64,000 bases of DNA from Thalassotalea loyana (lineage in GTDB: Bacteria; Pseudomonadota; Gammaproteobacteria; Enterobacterales; Alteromonadaceae). Positions 28,001-36,828 of this stretch are shown piece after piece. The translations under genes were made by a program, and so were the position numbers. The notes beneath the pieces are model-generated. The model searched no databases, was not told the origin of the DNA, and worked only from the letters and a program-made list of their open reading frames with translations. The stretch lies in contig NZ_BSSV01000003.1 in NCBI RefSeq assembly GCF_030161435.1, forward strand, positions 310,001 through 374,000, read 5' to 3'. Position 1 is the first letter of the stretch; each line of letters starts with the position of its first letter.

Positions 28001-29951
28001 AGCTAATCTAGTGGGATTAAAAGCTGAAGAAAAAAATCTGGAGCTCATGTTTAACATTCCTGAATCAGTACCAACTGCGTTGATCGGTGATCCACTAAGA
28101 ATTGGACAAGTGCTCATTAATTTAGGTAATAACGCAGTTAAATTTACCGAGAGCGGTGAAGTTGTTATAAGTGTTGAATTTATCGAGCAACAAGACAATG
28201 CAGTTACACTAGCTTTTCATGTTAAAGACACAGGCGTTGGTATCCCCAAAGCCCAGCAACAAAAACTCTTCCAATCATTTAGTCAAATTGATACCTCTAC
28301 GACCCGAAAATTCGGTGGTACAGGGTTGGGCCTCGCTATCAGTAAACGTTTAGTTGAAATGATGAATGGTAACATCTGGCTAGAAAGCGAAGTTAATCAA
28401 GGGAGTAAGTTTTCATTCACTGTTAAACTCGAACTTTCGGAGAGAGGTTGGGTTGAAAAAGACCGTAACTTGCTAGAAAACCTAAAAGTATTAGTTGTCG
28501 ATGACAATGAAACTTCACGAGCAATATTAACAAATATATTAAACCAATTTAGTCTGTCAGTTGAACAAGCAAGCGACGGTGAAGAAGCGATAAAAATGCT
28601 AAAAGCGAGTGACAAAGATGACAATTACAACTTGGTCATTATGGATTGGAAGATGCCTAAAGTAGATGGAATTGAAGCAACAAGGCGGATTCAATCAGAT
28701 GCATCACTAGATAATATTCCCACCGTAATTATGGTTACAGCGTATGGACGAGAGAATGCCTACAAAGCTGCTCAAGAAGTTGCTATTAGTGGATTTTTAA
28801 CTAAACCTATTACGCCTTCATCGCTTTTAGACTCGATTATGGATGCACTAGGTAAAAAAGTGATTGAACACACTCGAAGTTCTGAACGTGAAGAACATAC
28901 ACAGCAAACGATTAACAAGCTGCGCGGAGCCAAAATTCTTCTAGTTGAAGATAATGAAATTAATATGGAGCTTGCTGTTGAAATACTGAGTTCTAACGGA
29001 TTAGATGTATCGACTGCCGAGAACGGTGAAATCGCAATACAAATGCTAGAGTCTAATACCTTTGATGGCATTCTAATGGACTGTCAAATGCCAGTACTCG
29101 ACGGATATGAAACAACCAAGCTGATTCGTAAAGATGATCGTTTCAAAAATTTGCCTATCCTTGCAATGACAGCTAATGCAATGGTTGGAGACAAAGAAAA
29201 AGTATTATCTGTTGGTATGAACGACCATATCGCTAAGCCTATTAATGTTAAAGACCTATTTGGTTGTATGGCAAAATGGGTTAAACCATCAAACCCAACA
29301 ACGATTGAATTACAACGTGAACATAGCCAACAAAAACAAGACGCAATCGACATTCCATCGATTCTTGGCATTAATATCCCTTTAGGGTTGGCAACGTGTC
29401 AAGGTAATCAACATTTGTACAAGAAGTTACTGATAAAATTTAGTGAGCGAGAAGCTAATTTTCAAGAAAAATTTAGCCAAGCATTGATTGACCACGACAC
29501 TGAAACCGCAGTTAGGTTAGCGCATACGCTAAAAGGTGTTGCTGCAAATATTGGCGCCTCTGCAATCCAATCGCTAGCGCTGAATTTAGAAAGTGCGACT
29601 AGAGCCACACCGGATATCGGGATTCTTCAGCCCTATTTGTTCGGCTTGACAAGTGAACTGGAGATCACAATTAACTCAATTCAAGCTGCGTTTGACGTCA
29701 ATAAGCATAACCCCACCACTCGCTTAAAAAGTGATGACAGAGATTTTATCTTGAATCAAATCAATCATCTAATAACGCTTTTAGAGGACTTCGACACAGA
29801 CGCGATTGAAGCTTTTGAGCCACTTGTCGATCAATCTCTGCTTCTTGAGCAAAATGATCAGTTAAGTCGTATTAGAAAGTATATTGAAGATTATGATTTT
29901 GAAAATGCCACATCGTTAGCGATTGACTTAAAGGTTGCACTCGATAGCTAA
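25056..29951 (+). CDS. CHASE/PAS hybrid sensor histidine kinase with two REC and Hpt domains
   Basis: This 1631-aa multidomain kinase has about eight N-terminal membrane helices (to residue 305). A periplasmic CHASE domain (about 340-560) and another TM helix (about 605-622) follow. Then come PAS-PAC (640-765, with WTMSFISKEVYPLTGY) and a second PAS (770-895). HisKA has H909 in MSHEIRTPMNAI and is followed by the HATPase (NNAVKFTES, DTGVGIP, GGTGLGLAIS). REC1 has phospho-acceptor D1197, REC2 has D1342, and Hpt has H1490 in LAHTLKGVAANIG. All phosphorelay residues are present. BarA/ArcB-like relays are the nearest model. The input is unknown, and a single-domain REC protein follows. Confidence 0.95.
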   Translation: MNEKHLYTNLESLVKLLSLMTMAIGLTVIFGWYTRNETLIQINEAFVPMQYNTALGFIILGISVWFTNAQKRTALYITGGTLLLLGLLTLSQYIFNIELGIDQALMEHYINIRVSHPGRMAPDTAICFALGGIGAIISTTKNKYSNAILGILASIVLSFGLVAFTEYFTVKTTWGWGGLTKMAVHTSFGFMLAALATFLYCYKEQLKYNFSSLYEHWLTIPIAILGLTVTLTSWRAAYRYHKEIEYQYSMTTGIAAEGILVFGIFATLSILFIINAKRKGKSRFTTKTKLSMPIIVMILGSILSYSIYQLLSTNLKTQTRLKFDHRVNQHGKTFEQGLVLYIEMLRYIRNTFYVDREITRSAFQNITNSELNKFKGILAIEWLPRIKHEDRAAWEQRLSNELGIDYYFKSYDENGNVISAPAQQDYFPIVYAEPMKGNAQALGINPLLVAGEESANSILKAIKENSISITRRIDLVQTPPEGYGVLIHLPVYDQIKLANGESYEQAVVGLVAGVIYLQPTLERILGNFLEPAGLNLTFIDSDAKDEEKFLYFHRSRVANMDDNVTYLKKTYRFNIANRSWEIHAQAANDQIYPTSSATNLIPPLTIFLISITLAFMLRLIELRIRERNLLIERITEREAHFSALVDTIPGMAYTCDYDYDWTMSFISKEVYPLTGYTIEHFTKTRVISWRELIHPKDIDRVEKIVNQACENGEIFTVEYRLIHRDGTVHWVYEQGQARLDHHGKPFQIHGSVLDITDRKVNEQKFKGLLESAPDSLILVDATGTIAFVNKQVENVLGYKTEELVGNKIDLLLPPELRESHPQMLSEYFKAPSVRAMGAGRDLTAVMKNGKSLSVEISLSPIETAEGTLVLAAIRDITARKALELELIDAKDKAESATQAKSDFLANMSHEIRTPMNAIIGMSQLALNTELNPKQANYIDKVNRSAESLLGIINDILDFSKIEAGKFDIEHIDFRLEDVFDNLANLVGLKAEEKNLELMFNIPESVPTALIGDPLRIGQVLINLGNNAVKFTESGEVVISVEFIEQQDNAVTLAFHVKDTGVGIPKAQQQKLFQSFSQIDTSTTRKFGGTGLGLAISKRLVEMMNGNIWLESEVNQGSKFSFTVKLELSERGWVEKDRNLLENLKVLVVDDNETSRAILTNILNQFSLSVEQASDGEEAIKMLKASDKDDNYNLVIMDWKMPKVDGIEATRRIQSDASLDNIPTVIMVTAYGRENAYKAAQEVAISGFLTKPITPSSLLDSIMDALGKKVIEHTRSSEREEHTQQTINKLRGAKILLVEDNEINMELAVEILSSNGLDVSTAENGEIAIQMLESNTFDGILMDCQMPVLDGYETTKLIRKDDRFKNLPILAMTANAMVGDKEKVLSVGMNDHIAKPINVKDLFGCMAKWVKPSNPTTIELQREHSQQKQDAIDIPSILGINIPLGLATCQGNQHLYKKLLIKFSEREANFQEKFSQALIDHDTETAVRLAHTLKGVAANIGASAIQSLALNLESATRATPDIGILQPYLFGLTSELEITINSIQAAFDVNKHNPTTRLKSDDRDFILNQINHLITLLEDFDTDAIEAFEPLVDQSLLLEQNDQLSRIRKYIEDYDFENATSLAIDLKVALDS

Positions 29952-29980
29952 AAACATAAAAAGGTGCATTAAAGGACATT

Positions 29981-30337
29981 ATGATTGATACCATACTCGT
30001 TATAGACGACGAACCGGCAAATATTCACTTAATTAAGGGGATTTTGCCTCAAGAGATAAAATTAAAAGCTGCAACATCAGGGGCAGTTGCGCTTAAGCAG
30101 CTTGAAAAGTCACAACCAGACTTGATACTACTCGATCTTATTATGCCTAACATGGACGGCTTTGAAACTTTAGCAAAAATAAAAGCCATGACATCATGCT
30201 CTGAGATCCCTGTGGTTATAATTTCAGGTAATGCCTCCAACGAAGATATTGAGAGAACGACAACGTTAGGCGCCAAAGCTCATTTGCAAAAACCAATCTG
30301 TAAAAATGAACTTATGCGCGTTATTACGTCTCTTTAA
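29981..30337 (+). CDS. Single-domain response regulator
   Basis: This 118-aa protein is a lone receiver domain with the acidic pair in VIDDEPAN, phospho-acceptor in LILLDLIMPNMDG and the lysine in LQKPICK. It has no output domain. It begins 29 nt after the hybrid kinase and is probably in the same transcript, so it is a likely phosphoryl acceptor from the kinase Hpt or a phosphate sink. CheY-like action by protein contact is inferred. Confidence 0.92.
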   Translation: MIDTILVIDDEPANIHLIKGILPQEIKLKAATSGAVALKQLEKSQPDLILLDLIMPNMDGFETLAKIKAMTSCSEIPVVIISGNASNEDIERTTTLGAKAHLQKPICKNELMRVITSL

Positions 30338-30429
30338 TGTCGCATGCCATTTCTACTTTTGATCAACTAGGTTACACTACGCAGTAATAAAAATCGCCAG
30401 TGTAACCTGTTATCCTCAAGGCTATTAAA

Positions 30430-31236
30430 ATGAAAATAATCTCATTCAACATTAACGGCTTACGTGCCCGCTTACATCAACTTCAAGCATTAATCGATAA
30501 ACATCAACCCGATATTATCGGATTACAAGAAATTAAAGTTCACGACGAAGCATTTCCACTCGCTGATGTAGAAGCCATGGGTTACCACGTATACTTTCAC
30601 GGTCAAAAAGCTCATTACGGTGTAGCGATGCTCTGTAAACAGCCCGCAGATGAAGTCATCAAAGGCTTTCCAACAGATACCGAAGACTCTCAAAAACGCA
30701 TGATTATGGTAAAAACAAAAAACGCTGATGGTGAGCCTGTCACTGTATTAAATGGTTATTTCCCTCAAGGGGATAACATTGCTCATGAGACCAAATTCCC
30801 ATACAAGCGTCAGTTTTATAAAGACCTAATGCAGTACCTAAATGATCATCATGACAACAGTGAAAACATTGTAGTGATGGGAGATATCAACATTTCTCCA
30901 ATCGATCTTGATATTGGTATTGGCGAGCCAAACCGAAAACGTTGGTTAAAAACAGGTAAATGTAGTTTTCAACCAGAAGAGCGTGAATGGTTAAAAACTT
31001 TAACTGACTGGGGCTTTGAAGATACATTCAGAAAACTTCACCCTGACACTACCGAAAAATACTCATGGTTTGATTACCGCTCTCGAGGGTTCGATGATAA
31101 TCGAGGATTAAGAATTGATGTGGTACTCGCAACACCAAGCTTTGCCGCTAAATGTGTTGAAGCTGACATTGATTATGAATTAAGAGGGATCGAAAAGCCT
31201 TCTGATCACGCGCCTATTTGGTCTACCTTTAAATAA
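30430..31236 (+). CDS. xthA: Exodeoxyribonuclease III
   Basis: This 268-aa AP endonuclease/3'-5' exonuclease acts in base-excision repair. Motifs are [11 protein letters not shown], the metal ligand E34 in [25 protein letters not shown] and the C-terminal catalytic SDHAPIW (His near 260). Length matches E. coli ExoIII. A compact hairpin follows immediately. Confidence 0.97.
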   Translation: MKIISFNINGLRARLHQLQALIDKHQPDIIGLQEIKVHDEAFPLADVEAMGYHVYFHGQKAHYGVAMLCKQPADEVIKGFPTDTEDSQKRMIMVKTKNADGEPVTVLNGYFPQGDNIAHETKFPYKRQFYKDLMQYLNDHHDNSENIVVMGDINISPIDLDIGIGEPNRKRWLKTGKCSFQPEEREWLKTLTDWGFEDTFRKLHPDTTEKYSWFDYRSRGFDDNRGLRIDVVLATPSFAAKCVEADIDYELRGIEKPSDHAPIWSTFK

Positions 31237-31248
31237 TTTTGATAAATC

Positions 31249-31273
31249 AAGGCTAACGGTCGTTAGCCTTTTT
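31249..31273 (+). terminator. Terminator after xthA, abutting rlmA start
   Basis: A perfect 9-bp stem AAGGCTAAC/GTTAGCCTT with GGTC loop is followed by only three further T (five Ts in total counting the stem end). It ends 5 nt before the rlmA ATG, so it may be a terminator, an attenuator or a structure that limits rlmA translation. Confidence 0.7.
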
Positions 31274-31277
31274 GCCT

Positions 31278-32081
31278 ATGCCTAACCATTACCTCTGCCC
31301 TATTTGCCAATTACCGCTCTTTGCAGCTGATCGCACACTTAAATGCGACAACAATCATAGTTTTGATCGTGCAAAAGAAGGTTATTACAACCTGCTCCCG
31401 GTACAACACAAACAATCAAAAAATCCTGGTGACAATAAGGCCATGGTAAATGCTAGACGTGCATTTTTAGACAAAGGATACTATCAACCTTTAGTTGATA
31501 AAATGCTAAGCCTATACCAACAACACGGCAATCAAGATGGGCTGGTATTTGATGCGGGTTGTGGAGAAGGTTTTTATACACACCAGCATAAAACTCAAAC
31601 CAACACCGTTTATGGTATCGACATATCAAAAGAAGCGGTTAAGAAAGCCGCAAAGCGATACAAAGATAGTCACTTTAGCGTAGGGACATTGTCCAAGCTT
31701 CCATTTGCAGATAGCAGTATCGATTGGATGATAAATGTTTACGCGCCCATTCTCGAAGAAGAATATACCCGCGTACTTATTGATGGTGGTTTTTTGCTGA
31801 CAGTCACCCCTGCTAGTAATCACCTTCAAGCATTAAAGCAAAAAATTTATCGAGACGCTCAATTGCACAACGAAGATAAACATCCAATAGAGCATTTAAC
31901 ACTAGTGGAGCAACATCACTTAAGTTATGACATGAATATTGTTGAGGGTGAAGACGCTCTGCACTTACTAGAAATGACACCATTTGCCTTTAAAGCAACA
32001 GATGAAGTCAGAATGTCGCTTGCTAGTATTAATAACTTTACATGCCAAGCAGACTTTTTAATTAGGCTTTATCAGAAATAA
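31278..32081 (+). CDS. rlmA: 23S rRNA (guanine-N1)-methyltransferase RlmA
   Basis: This 267-aa enzyme has the N-terminal zinc-binding motif CPICQLPL with a downstream Cys and His (LKCDNNHSFD). KEGYYNLL is typical of RlmA(I). The SAM-binding motif is VFDAGCGEGFYT, followed by INVYAPILEEEYTRV. It methylates G745 of 23S rRNA in E. coli. I use the ATG at 31278; a TTG two codons upstream would lie inside the preceding hairpin. No Shine-Dalgarno is visible outside that hairpin. Confidence 0.93.
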   Translation: MPNHYLCPICQLPLFAADRTLKCDNNHSFDRAKEGYYNLLPVQHKQSKNPGDNKAMVNARRAFLDKGYYQPLVDKMLSLYQQHGNQDGLVFDAGCGEGFYTHQHKTQTNTVYGIDISKEAVKKAAKRYKDSHFSVGTLSKLPFADSSIDWMINVYAPILEEEYTRVLIDGGFLLTVTPASNHLQALKQKIYRDAQLHNEDKHPIEHLTLVEQHHLSYDMNIVEGEDALHLLEMTPFAFKATDEVRMSLASINNFTCQADFLIRLYQK

Positions 32082-32083
32082 CG

Positions 32084-32103
32084 AAGCCTATTTTTTTAGG
32101 CTT
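32084..32103. terminator. Weak hairpin between rlmA and yfbV
   Basis: A 7-bp stem AAGCCTA/TAGGCTT with a T6 loop lies between the convergent stops and overlaps the yfbV stop. Neither side has a good U tract, so this is a low-confidence terminator. Confidence 0.35.
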
Positions 32104-32516
32104 GATTGATAGGTTAAGTTAAGCAGCTTAGCGAGGTCGATATACTTCGGTCTACCTGTTGATAACTCTAACTCACCGCCATTCTCATTGTATCGAGCTA
32201 AACCTTCTTTGTACCACGCAGATAATCCTGGTGGCAGGTCCTTATCTGCTTTTACACCGAGCATAACAAGTACTTGTACGGGCATTGACAGCGAAAAGAT
32301 GACATAAAAGACAAGTAAATTTATGTCTTGGCTACCCGTAATTAAGGTAAAAAAGAGCAATAGGAATAAACTAAAGCCCAAAAAGTTGCGCCAAACAAAG
32401 CGCGCCAAAGTAATCGCGTAGTACTCCTGAAAGTACTGGCTCAACTCTGGACGTTCAGGCCATAGCTTTAAATACCGATGACCAAGCTTGATGATTTCAA
32501 TAACACTCATATTCAT
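32088..32516 (-). CDS. yfbV: YfbV-family (UPF0208) membrane protein
   Basis: This 142-aa protein has two membrane helices (about 45-65 and 68-90) and the family pattern LGHRYLKLWPERPEL, then FSLSMPVQVLVMLGVKAD and the C-terminal KPDY-like RPKYIDLAKLL. YfbV insulates the Ter macrodomain in E. coli. It lies divergent to ackA, exactly as in enterobacteria, which supports the call. MNM at the N-terminus gives two possible starts two codons apart. Confidence 0.9.
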   Translation of the reverse strand: MNMSVIEIIKLGHRYLKLWPERPELSQYFQEYYAITLARFVWRNFLGFSLFLLLFFTLITGSQDINLLVFYVIFSLSMPVQVLVMLGVKADKDLPPGLSAWYKEGLARYNENGGELELSTGRPKYIDLAKLLNLTYQSSLKK

Positions 32517-32682
32517 ATTTTAACCTTAGCCGATCCTGTTATGCATTAAAAGTTGAAGAATAATATTTGTTTCAATTTATCTTGATTCAAGTCATGAAAT
32601 TTTGTCGGGTTAATAGATATTTTTCTCTAATAAACAGCTATAGTAAGTTAATACGCTCTAACCTCTTATTCTTTAACGCTTT

Positions 32683-33882
32683 ATGGACAAAAACTTAATC
32701 CTCGTTATTAATTGCGGAAGTTCTTCAATTAAATTTTCACTTATCGCACCTGATGATGGTTCTGAACACCTTGCAGGTATCGCTCAAAACCTATTATCGT
32801 CTGCCGCCAATATCACCTTTAAACAAAACAGCGAAAAATTAAACTATTCATTACCAGAACCTTTTGATCACGAGACTGCACTTGCAAGCATCGTGGGCTT
32901 TTTACAAGACAATAAATACGCCGAACATGTGTGCGCTATTGGTCATCGTGTTGTTCATGGTGGAGAGACTTACAGTCAGCCAATCCTAATCAATGACCAA
33001 GTGATGAACACGCTTGCTGACTTAGCTCAGCTCGCTCCTTTACATAATCCGGCAAATATAACAGGTATAAATGCCGCCCAGAAAGCCTTCGCTCAATTGC
33101 CTCAAGTCGCAGTTTTTGACACGGCTTTCCATCAAACAATGCCAGAAAAAGCTTTTCTTTACGCATTGCCATACGACCTTTATCAATCACATGGCATTCG
33201 ACGATATGGTTTTCACGGGACTAGTCATTATTACGTATGCCATGAAGCAAGCAGATTACTTCAACTGAAGCAAAATCAAGGGTCATTTATTAGTGCTCAT
33301 TTAGGAAACGGCTCAAGTATTTGTGCGATCGAAAATGGTAAGAGCTTAGATACATCGATGGGCTTAACGCCATTATCAGGCGTCGTAATGGGCACGCGAA
33401 GCGGTGATATAGATCCCGGCATTATTTTCCACTTAATTAATGGCTTGGGTTACAGTCATGAACAAGTAAATAACCTGTTAAACAAAGAAAGCGGGCTGTT
33501 AGGCTTGTCTGAGCTAAGTAATGACTGCCGTACGCTTGAAGAAGCAATGTTCAATGAAAATAACCAACAAGCAAAATTAGCACTCGACATTTTTTGTTAT
33601 CGAATTGCAAAACAAATTGCTGCATATGCTGCGTCGTTAACAACACTAGATGGTATTATTTTTACAGGCGGTATCGGTGAGAATTCAGATTATGTCAGAG
33701 CGCAAGTTGTTCAATCACTATCACTCTTAAACATACATATCGATGAAGAGCTGAATGTTGCAACACGCTTTGGTCAAGCTGGCAACATCGCATCCAAATC
33801 AAGTAGAGCCTGTCTCGTTATCCCAACCAATGAAGAGTGGGTAATAGCAAAACAAACAGCTGAAGTCATTCAAGCGAATTAA
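32683..33882 (+). CDS. ackA: Acetate kinase
   Basis: This 399-aa enzyme makes ATP and acetate from acetyl phosphate and ADP. Motifs are VINCGSSSIKFSL, the catalytic region VFDTAFHQTMP, YGFHGTSH, HLGNGSSICAI, GLTPLSGVVMGTRSGDIDP and FTGGIGENS. The length matches the family. It is followed after 14 nt by pta, forming the usual overflow-metabolism operon. Confidence 0.97.
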   Translation: MDKNLILVINCGSSSIKFSLIAPDDGSEHLAGIAQNLLSSAANITFKQNSEKLNYSLPEPFDHETALASIVGFLQDNKYAEHVCAIGHRVVHGGETYSQPILINDQVMNTLADLAQLAPLHNPANITGINAAQKAFAQLPQVAVFDTAFHQTMPEKAFLYALPYDLYQSHGIRRYGFHGTSHYYVCHEASRLLQLKQNQGSFISAHLGNGSSICAIENGKSLDTSMGLTPLSGVVMGTRSGDIDPGIIFHLINGLGYSHEQVNNLLNKESGLLGLSELSNDCRTLEEAMFNENNQQAKLALDIFCYRIAKQIAAYAASLTTLDGIIFTGGIGENSDYVRAQVVQSLSLLNIHIDEELNVATRFGQAGNIASKSSRACLVIPTNEEWVIAKQTAEVIQAN

Positions 33883-33896
33883 ACAAGGAACTCACT

Positions 33897-35996
33897 ATGT
33901 CACATCGAATTATGTTAGTACCTGCTGGTTTTGGCGTTGGCTTAAGTTCTATCGCGCTAGGTGCCGTCCACGCTTGTCAGCAACGCGGAGTAAAAGTAAG
34001 TTATTTCAAACCAATCTCTCAACCGGCAAGAAATACTCGAACACCGCAAGAAATTGCAAATGATAGTCCATCGATTCCGCTGAGCTATGTTGAAGAGAAG
34101 ATGGCAGACGGAGATCATGAAGTCGTCCTAGAACAGATAATCGAAAACATTTCGCAATTAGAAAAAGAGCATGATGTGGTTATCATCGAGGGGTTAATTC
34201 CCACGACGCGTCAACCATATGCAGGTCGTATTAATCGAGATGTTGCCAAGGCACTTTCAGCCGATATTGTACTGGTTGCAAGTCCAGATCAAGATAGCTT
34301 AGTAGAATTCGAAGACCGAATAGAGGTCAGTGCAGAAACATACGGCGGGCTAAAAAACAAGCGCGTAATTGGTTGTATTATCAATAAAGTCAACGCGCCA
34401 GATAAAGATGAGTTTGGCTTACTTCCAAAAGAAAGCAACATTGAAAGTCCATGGCAACTGGCCGACTTTGCGTCGATGGCCATCTTTAACAAAGGGAGTT
34501 TTTCGCTTCTGGGGACGGTACCTTGGGAGCTTGATCTTATTGCTCCTCGTGTAGCAGATATCGCAAATTATCTTGATGCCAAAGTTATTCATGCCGGTGA
34601 TATTGGCCATCGACGAATCCGCTCTGTCACCTTCTGTGCCCGCACGGTTGCCAATTTGGTCAGCCATTTGATGCCAGGTAGGTTAATTGTAACGCCTGGT
34701 GACCGTGTCGACATTATTATTGCAACGTGCTTATCAGCGTTAAATGGAACAAAGGTTGGCGCTTTATTACTAACCAATGGTTTTGAGCCAACAGAGCAAG
34801 TTAATAAACTTTGCCAACAAGCGTTAGAAACAGGTTTGCCAATACTCTCCGTGCCGTGGGATACATGGCAAACCTCACGCCACATCATGAATTTCAATCC
34901 AGAAATTCCAGAAGATGACACGCAACGCCAGGAAAAAGTAAAGGTTTTCGTCGCCGACCACCTCGATAGCGACTGGATAGAAAAACTATCGAGTCAAGTC
35001 AAAAATATTAATACCCTATCTCCTCCAGCGTTTAGGCATAAGCTAACAGAACTGGCTCGCCAAGCCGATAAACTCATCGTATTGCCAGAAGGCAATGATG
35101 TTAGAACAATTAAAGCAGCGGCAATTTGTGCTGAGCGTAAAATCGCCCGTTGCCAGTTGTTGGGAAATAAAGAGGAAATTTTACGAATCGCCGAACAACA
35201 AGGGATATCGTTACCGCCTGGCGTGCTAATAACAGAGCCAGAATTAATCATTGAAAACTATGTAAATCCAATGGTTGAGTTAAGAAAACACAAAGGCTTA
35301 ACGGACGTGGTTGCTCGCCAGGAGTTGCAGGACAATGTTGTACTTGGCACTATGATGCTTCAGCTGGGACAAGTCGATGGTTTAGTATCAGGTGCAGTCC
35401 ACACGACCGCTAATACGATACGTCCAGCACTACAATTAGTAAAAACCAAACCAGGTAGTTCGCTAGTTTCATCAATCTTTTTTATGCTATTACCAGATCA
35501 GGTGTTAGTTTATGGTGATTGTGCGATTAACCCAGATCCCAATGCTGAGCAATTGGCGGATATTGCAATACAATCTGCGGAGTCTGCGATACGTTTTGGT
35601 ATTGATGCAAAGGTTGCCATGATTAGTTATTCAACTGGCAGTTCGGGTACTGGGGCAGATGTTGAAAAAGTCGCAAAAGCAACCGAGATAGCAAAAGCTA
35701 AACGTCCTGACCTTTTAATTGATGGGCCACTTCAATACGACGCTGCGATTATGGAAAATGTTGCGAAGAAAAAAGCACCAAATAGTCCTGTAGCAGGTAA
35801 AGCGACTGTCTTTATCTTCCCTGATTTAAATACCGGCAACACAACCTATAAGGCAGTTCAACGTTCCGCTGACTTGATCAGTATAGGTCCGATGCTTCAA
35901 GGGATGAATAAACCGGTAAATGATTTATCCCGAGGTGCCTTGGTCGATGATATCGTTTACACCATTGCGTTAACAGCAATTCAGGCAAAAGACTAA
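33897..35996 (+). CDS. pta: Phosphate acetyltransferase (long form)
   Basis: This 699-aa enzyme interconverts acetyl-CoA and acetyl phosphate. It has the long architecture: N-terminal P-loop-like domain (VPAGFGVGLSSIALG; the usual GKT end of the loop is altered), central DRTGG domain (about 225-330) and C-terminal catalytic domain from about 380. Conserved motifs are GLVSGAVHTTANTIRPALQ and SYSTGSSGTG. It is co-transcribed with ackA. Confidence 0.97.
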   Translation: MSHRIMLVPAGFGVGLSSIALGAVHACQQRGVKVSYFKPISQPARNTRTPQEIANDSPSIPLSYVEEKMADGDHEVVLEQIIENISQLEKEHDVVIIEGLIPTTRQPYAGRINRDVAKALSADIVLVASPDQDSLVEFEDRIEVSAETYGGLKNKRVIGCIINKVNAPDKDEFGLLPKESNIESPWQLADFASMAIFNKGSFSLLGTVPWELDLIAPRVADIANYLDAKVIHAGDIGHRRIRSVTFCARTVANLVSHLMPGRLIVTPGDRVDIIIATCLSALNGTKVGALLLTNGFEPTEQVNKLCQQALETGLPILSVPWDTWQTSRHIMNFNPEIPEDDTQRQEKVKVFVADHLDSDWIEKLSSQVKNINTLSPPAFRHKLTELARQADKLIVLPEGNDVRTIKAAAICAERKIARCQLLGNKEEILRIAEQQGISLPPGVLITEPELIIENYVNPMVELRKHKGLTDVVARQELQDNVVLGTMMLQLGQVDGLVSGAVHTTANTIRPALQLVKTKPGSSLVSSIFFMLLPDQVLVYGDCAINPDPNAEQLADIAIQSAESAIRFGIDAKVAMISYSTGSSGTGADVEKVAKATEIAKAKRPDLLIDGPLQYDAAIMENVAKKKAPNSPVAGKATVFIFPDLNTGNTTYKAVQRSADLISIGPMLQGMNKPVNDLSRGALVDDIVYTIALTAIQAKD

Positions 35997-36027
35997 CTTT
36001 TACCTAAAAATCCCGCTTAATTAGGTT

Positions 36028-36066
36028 AAGTTTATTGCTCAATACTTATCATTGAGCAATAAACTT
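36028..36066 (+). terminator. 16-bp perfect inverted repeat after pta
   Basis: A stem of 16 bp (AAGTTTATTGCTCAAT and its exact complement) with a 7-nt loop lies 32 nt after the pta stop. No T run follows, so it may be a Rho-type or RNA-stabilising 3' structure instead of a classic intrinsic terminator. Confidence 0.55.
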
Positions 36067-36195
36067 ACCATTAACCACAATTTTTCCCGCTGTTGATAAT
36101 TCAACCTTTTTTTTGCTGTCGTACGTTTTTCAACCTAAACAAAAACAACAACAAAAACAAATACTTAAATAAATAACCATAAGCTACACACAAAG

Positions 36196-36218
36196 TTATC
36201 CACAACATTTGTGGATAT
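36196..36218. promoter_or_regulatory. Inverted pair of DnaA-box-like sites
   Basis: TTATCCACA (36196-36204) is a perfect consensus DnaA box. Five bases later, TGTGGATAT (36210-36218) is an inverted box with one mismatch. The 23-bp unit is a near-palindrome in AT-rich DNA. Regulation by or titration of DnaA is possible but unproven. Confidence 0.55.
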
Positions 36219-36242
36219 TGGTATATAAAACTAGTGAATTAT

Positions 36243-36259
36243 TTGACCGTAATGGTCAA
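36243..36259. promoter_or_regulatory. TTGACC-N5-GGTCAA dyad
   Basis: A perfect 6-bp inverted repeat with a 5-nt spacer, extended imperfectly by AT-rich flanks, lies 25 nt from the DnaA-like pair. It looks like a binding site for a dimeric regulator. The protein is unknown. Confidence 0.4.
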
Positions 36260-36439
36260 TAAATTTACGACTTTTTTTAAGATTTTAGCGGTGATCTAAA
36301 CATTATCATCGCTTAATCGTATTTTGACAGGTTTACCAGTATAAAATCTCGAAACGATATCTAGGTTTTTCCCCCTATTTGTAGCGATCCTTTAGGTAAC
36401 TAGGTATAGTGTTAACAACACTTAGCAAGAAGAAAAACA

Positions 36440-36820
36440 ATGAGTAAATTAACCCTGAGATTAACATCTGATGTTATGGCGATTCATTCCTTGCCAGCCA
36501 ATAGTAAGATTCCCGAGCAAGTATTGGATGCACCACTTTACTTTCTCGCGAAAACCCATCAGGAAGTTTCAATAGTTGTTCCTTCCAATGTCCATGTTGA
36601 TAGCGACGATGTAGAAGACGATTGGCGTATGTTTGAGGTTATTGGTCCTTTAGCATTCAGCTTAACGGGTATTCTATCAAATATCTCTACGGTGTTAGCC
36701 AATGAAAAAATTAGTATCTTTGCTATCTCTACTTTTGACACTGACCACATTCTTGTAAAGAGCAATAAAATTGATCAAGCAAAAACCGCGCTATTGGCGA
36801 ACGGTTACGAAATTATTTAA
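36440..36820 (+). CDS. ACT-domain protein
   Basis: This 126-aa protein has two small domains. The C-terminal half (residues 65-126) has the ACT pattern GPLAFSLTGILSNISTVLANEKISIFAISTFDTDHILV. This resembles the ACT_7/CASTOR-like proteins, which usually bind an amino acid. No catalytic domain is present, so a ligand-sensing role is the best guess. It precedes yffB-dapE by 8 nt and is likely in the same operon, close to lysine/diaminopimelate synthesis. Confidence 0.85.
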   Translation: MSKLTLRLTSDVMAIHSLPANSKIPEQVLDAPLYFLAKTHQEVSIVVPSNVHVDSDDVEDDWRMFEVIGPLAFSLTGILSNISTVLANEKISIFAISTFDTDHILVKSNKIDQAKTALLANGYEII

Positions 36821-36828
36821 GGAATCTC

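Larger units (their letters stand above)
35997..36439. other. 443-nt AT-rich intergenic region
   Basis: This gap holds a long perfect inverted repeat after pta (36028-36066), an A/C-rich stretch (36130-36170), an inverted pair of DnaA-box-like sites (36196-36218) and a TTGACC-N5-GGTCAA dyad (36243-36259). The last 180 nt should contain the promoter of the ACT-domain gene. I see no ORF. It is unusually long for this window. Confidence 0.6.
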
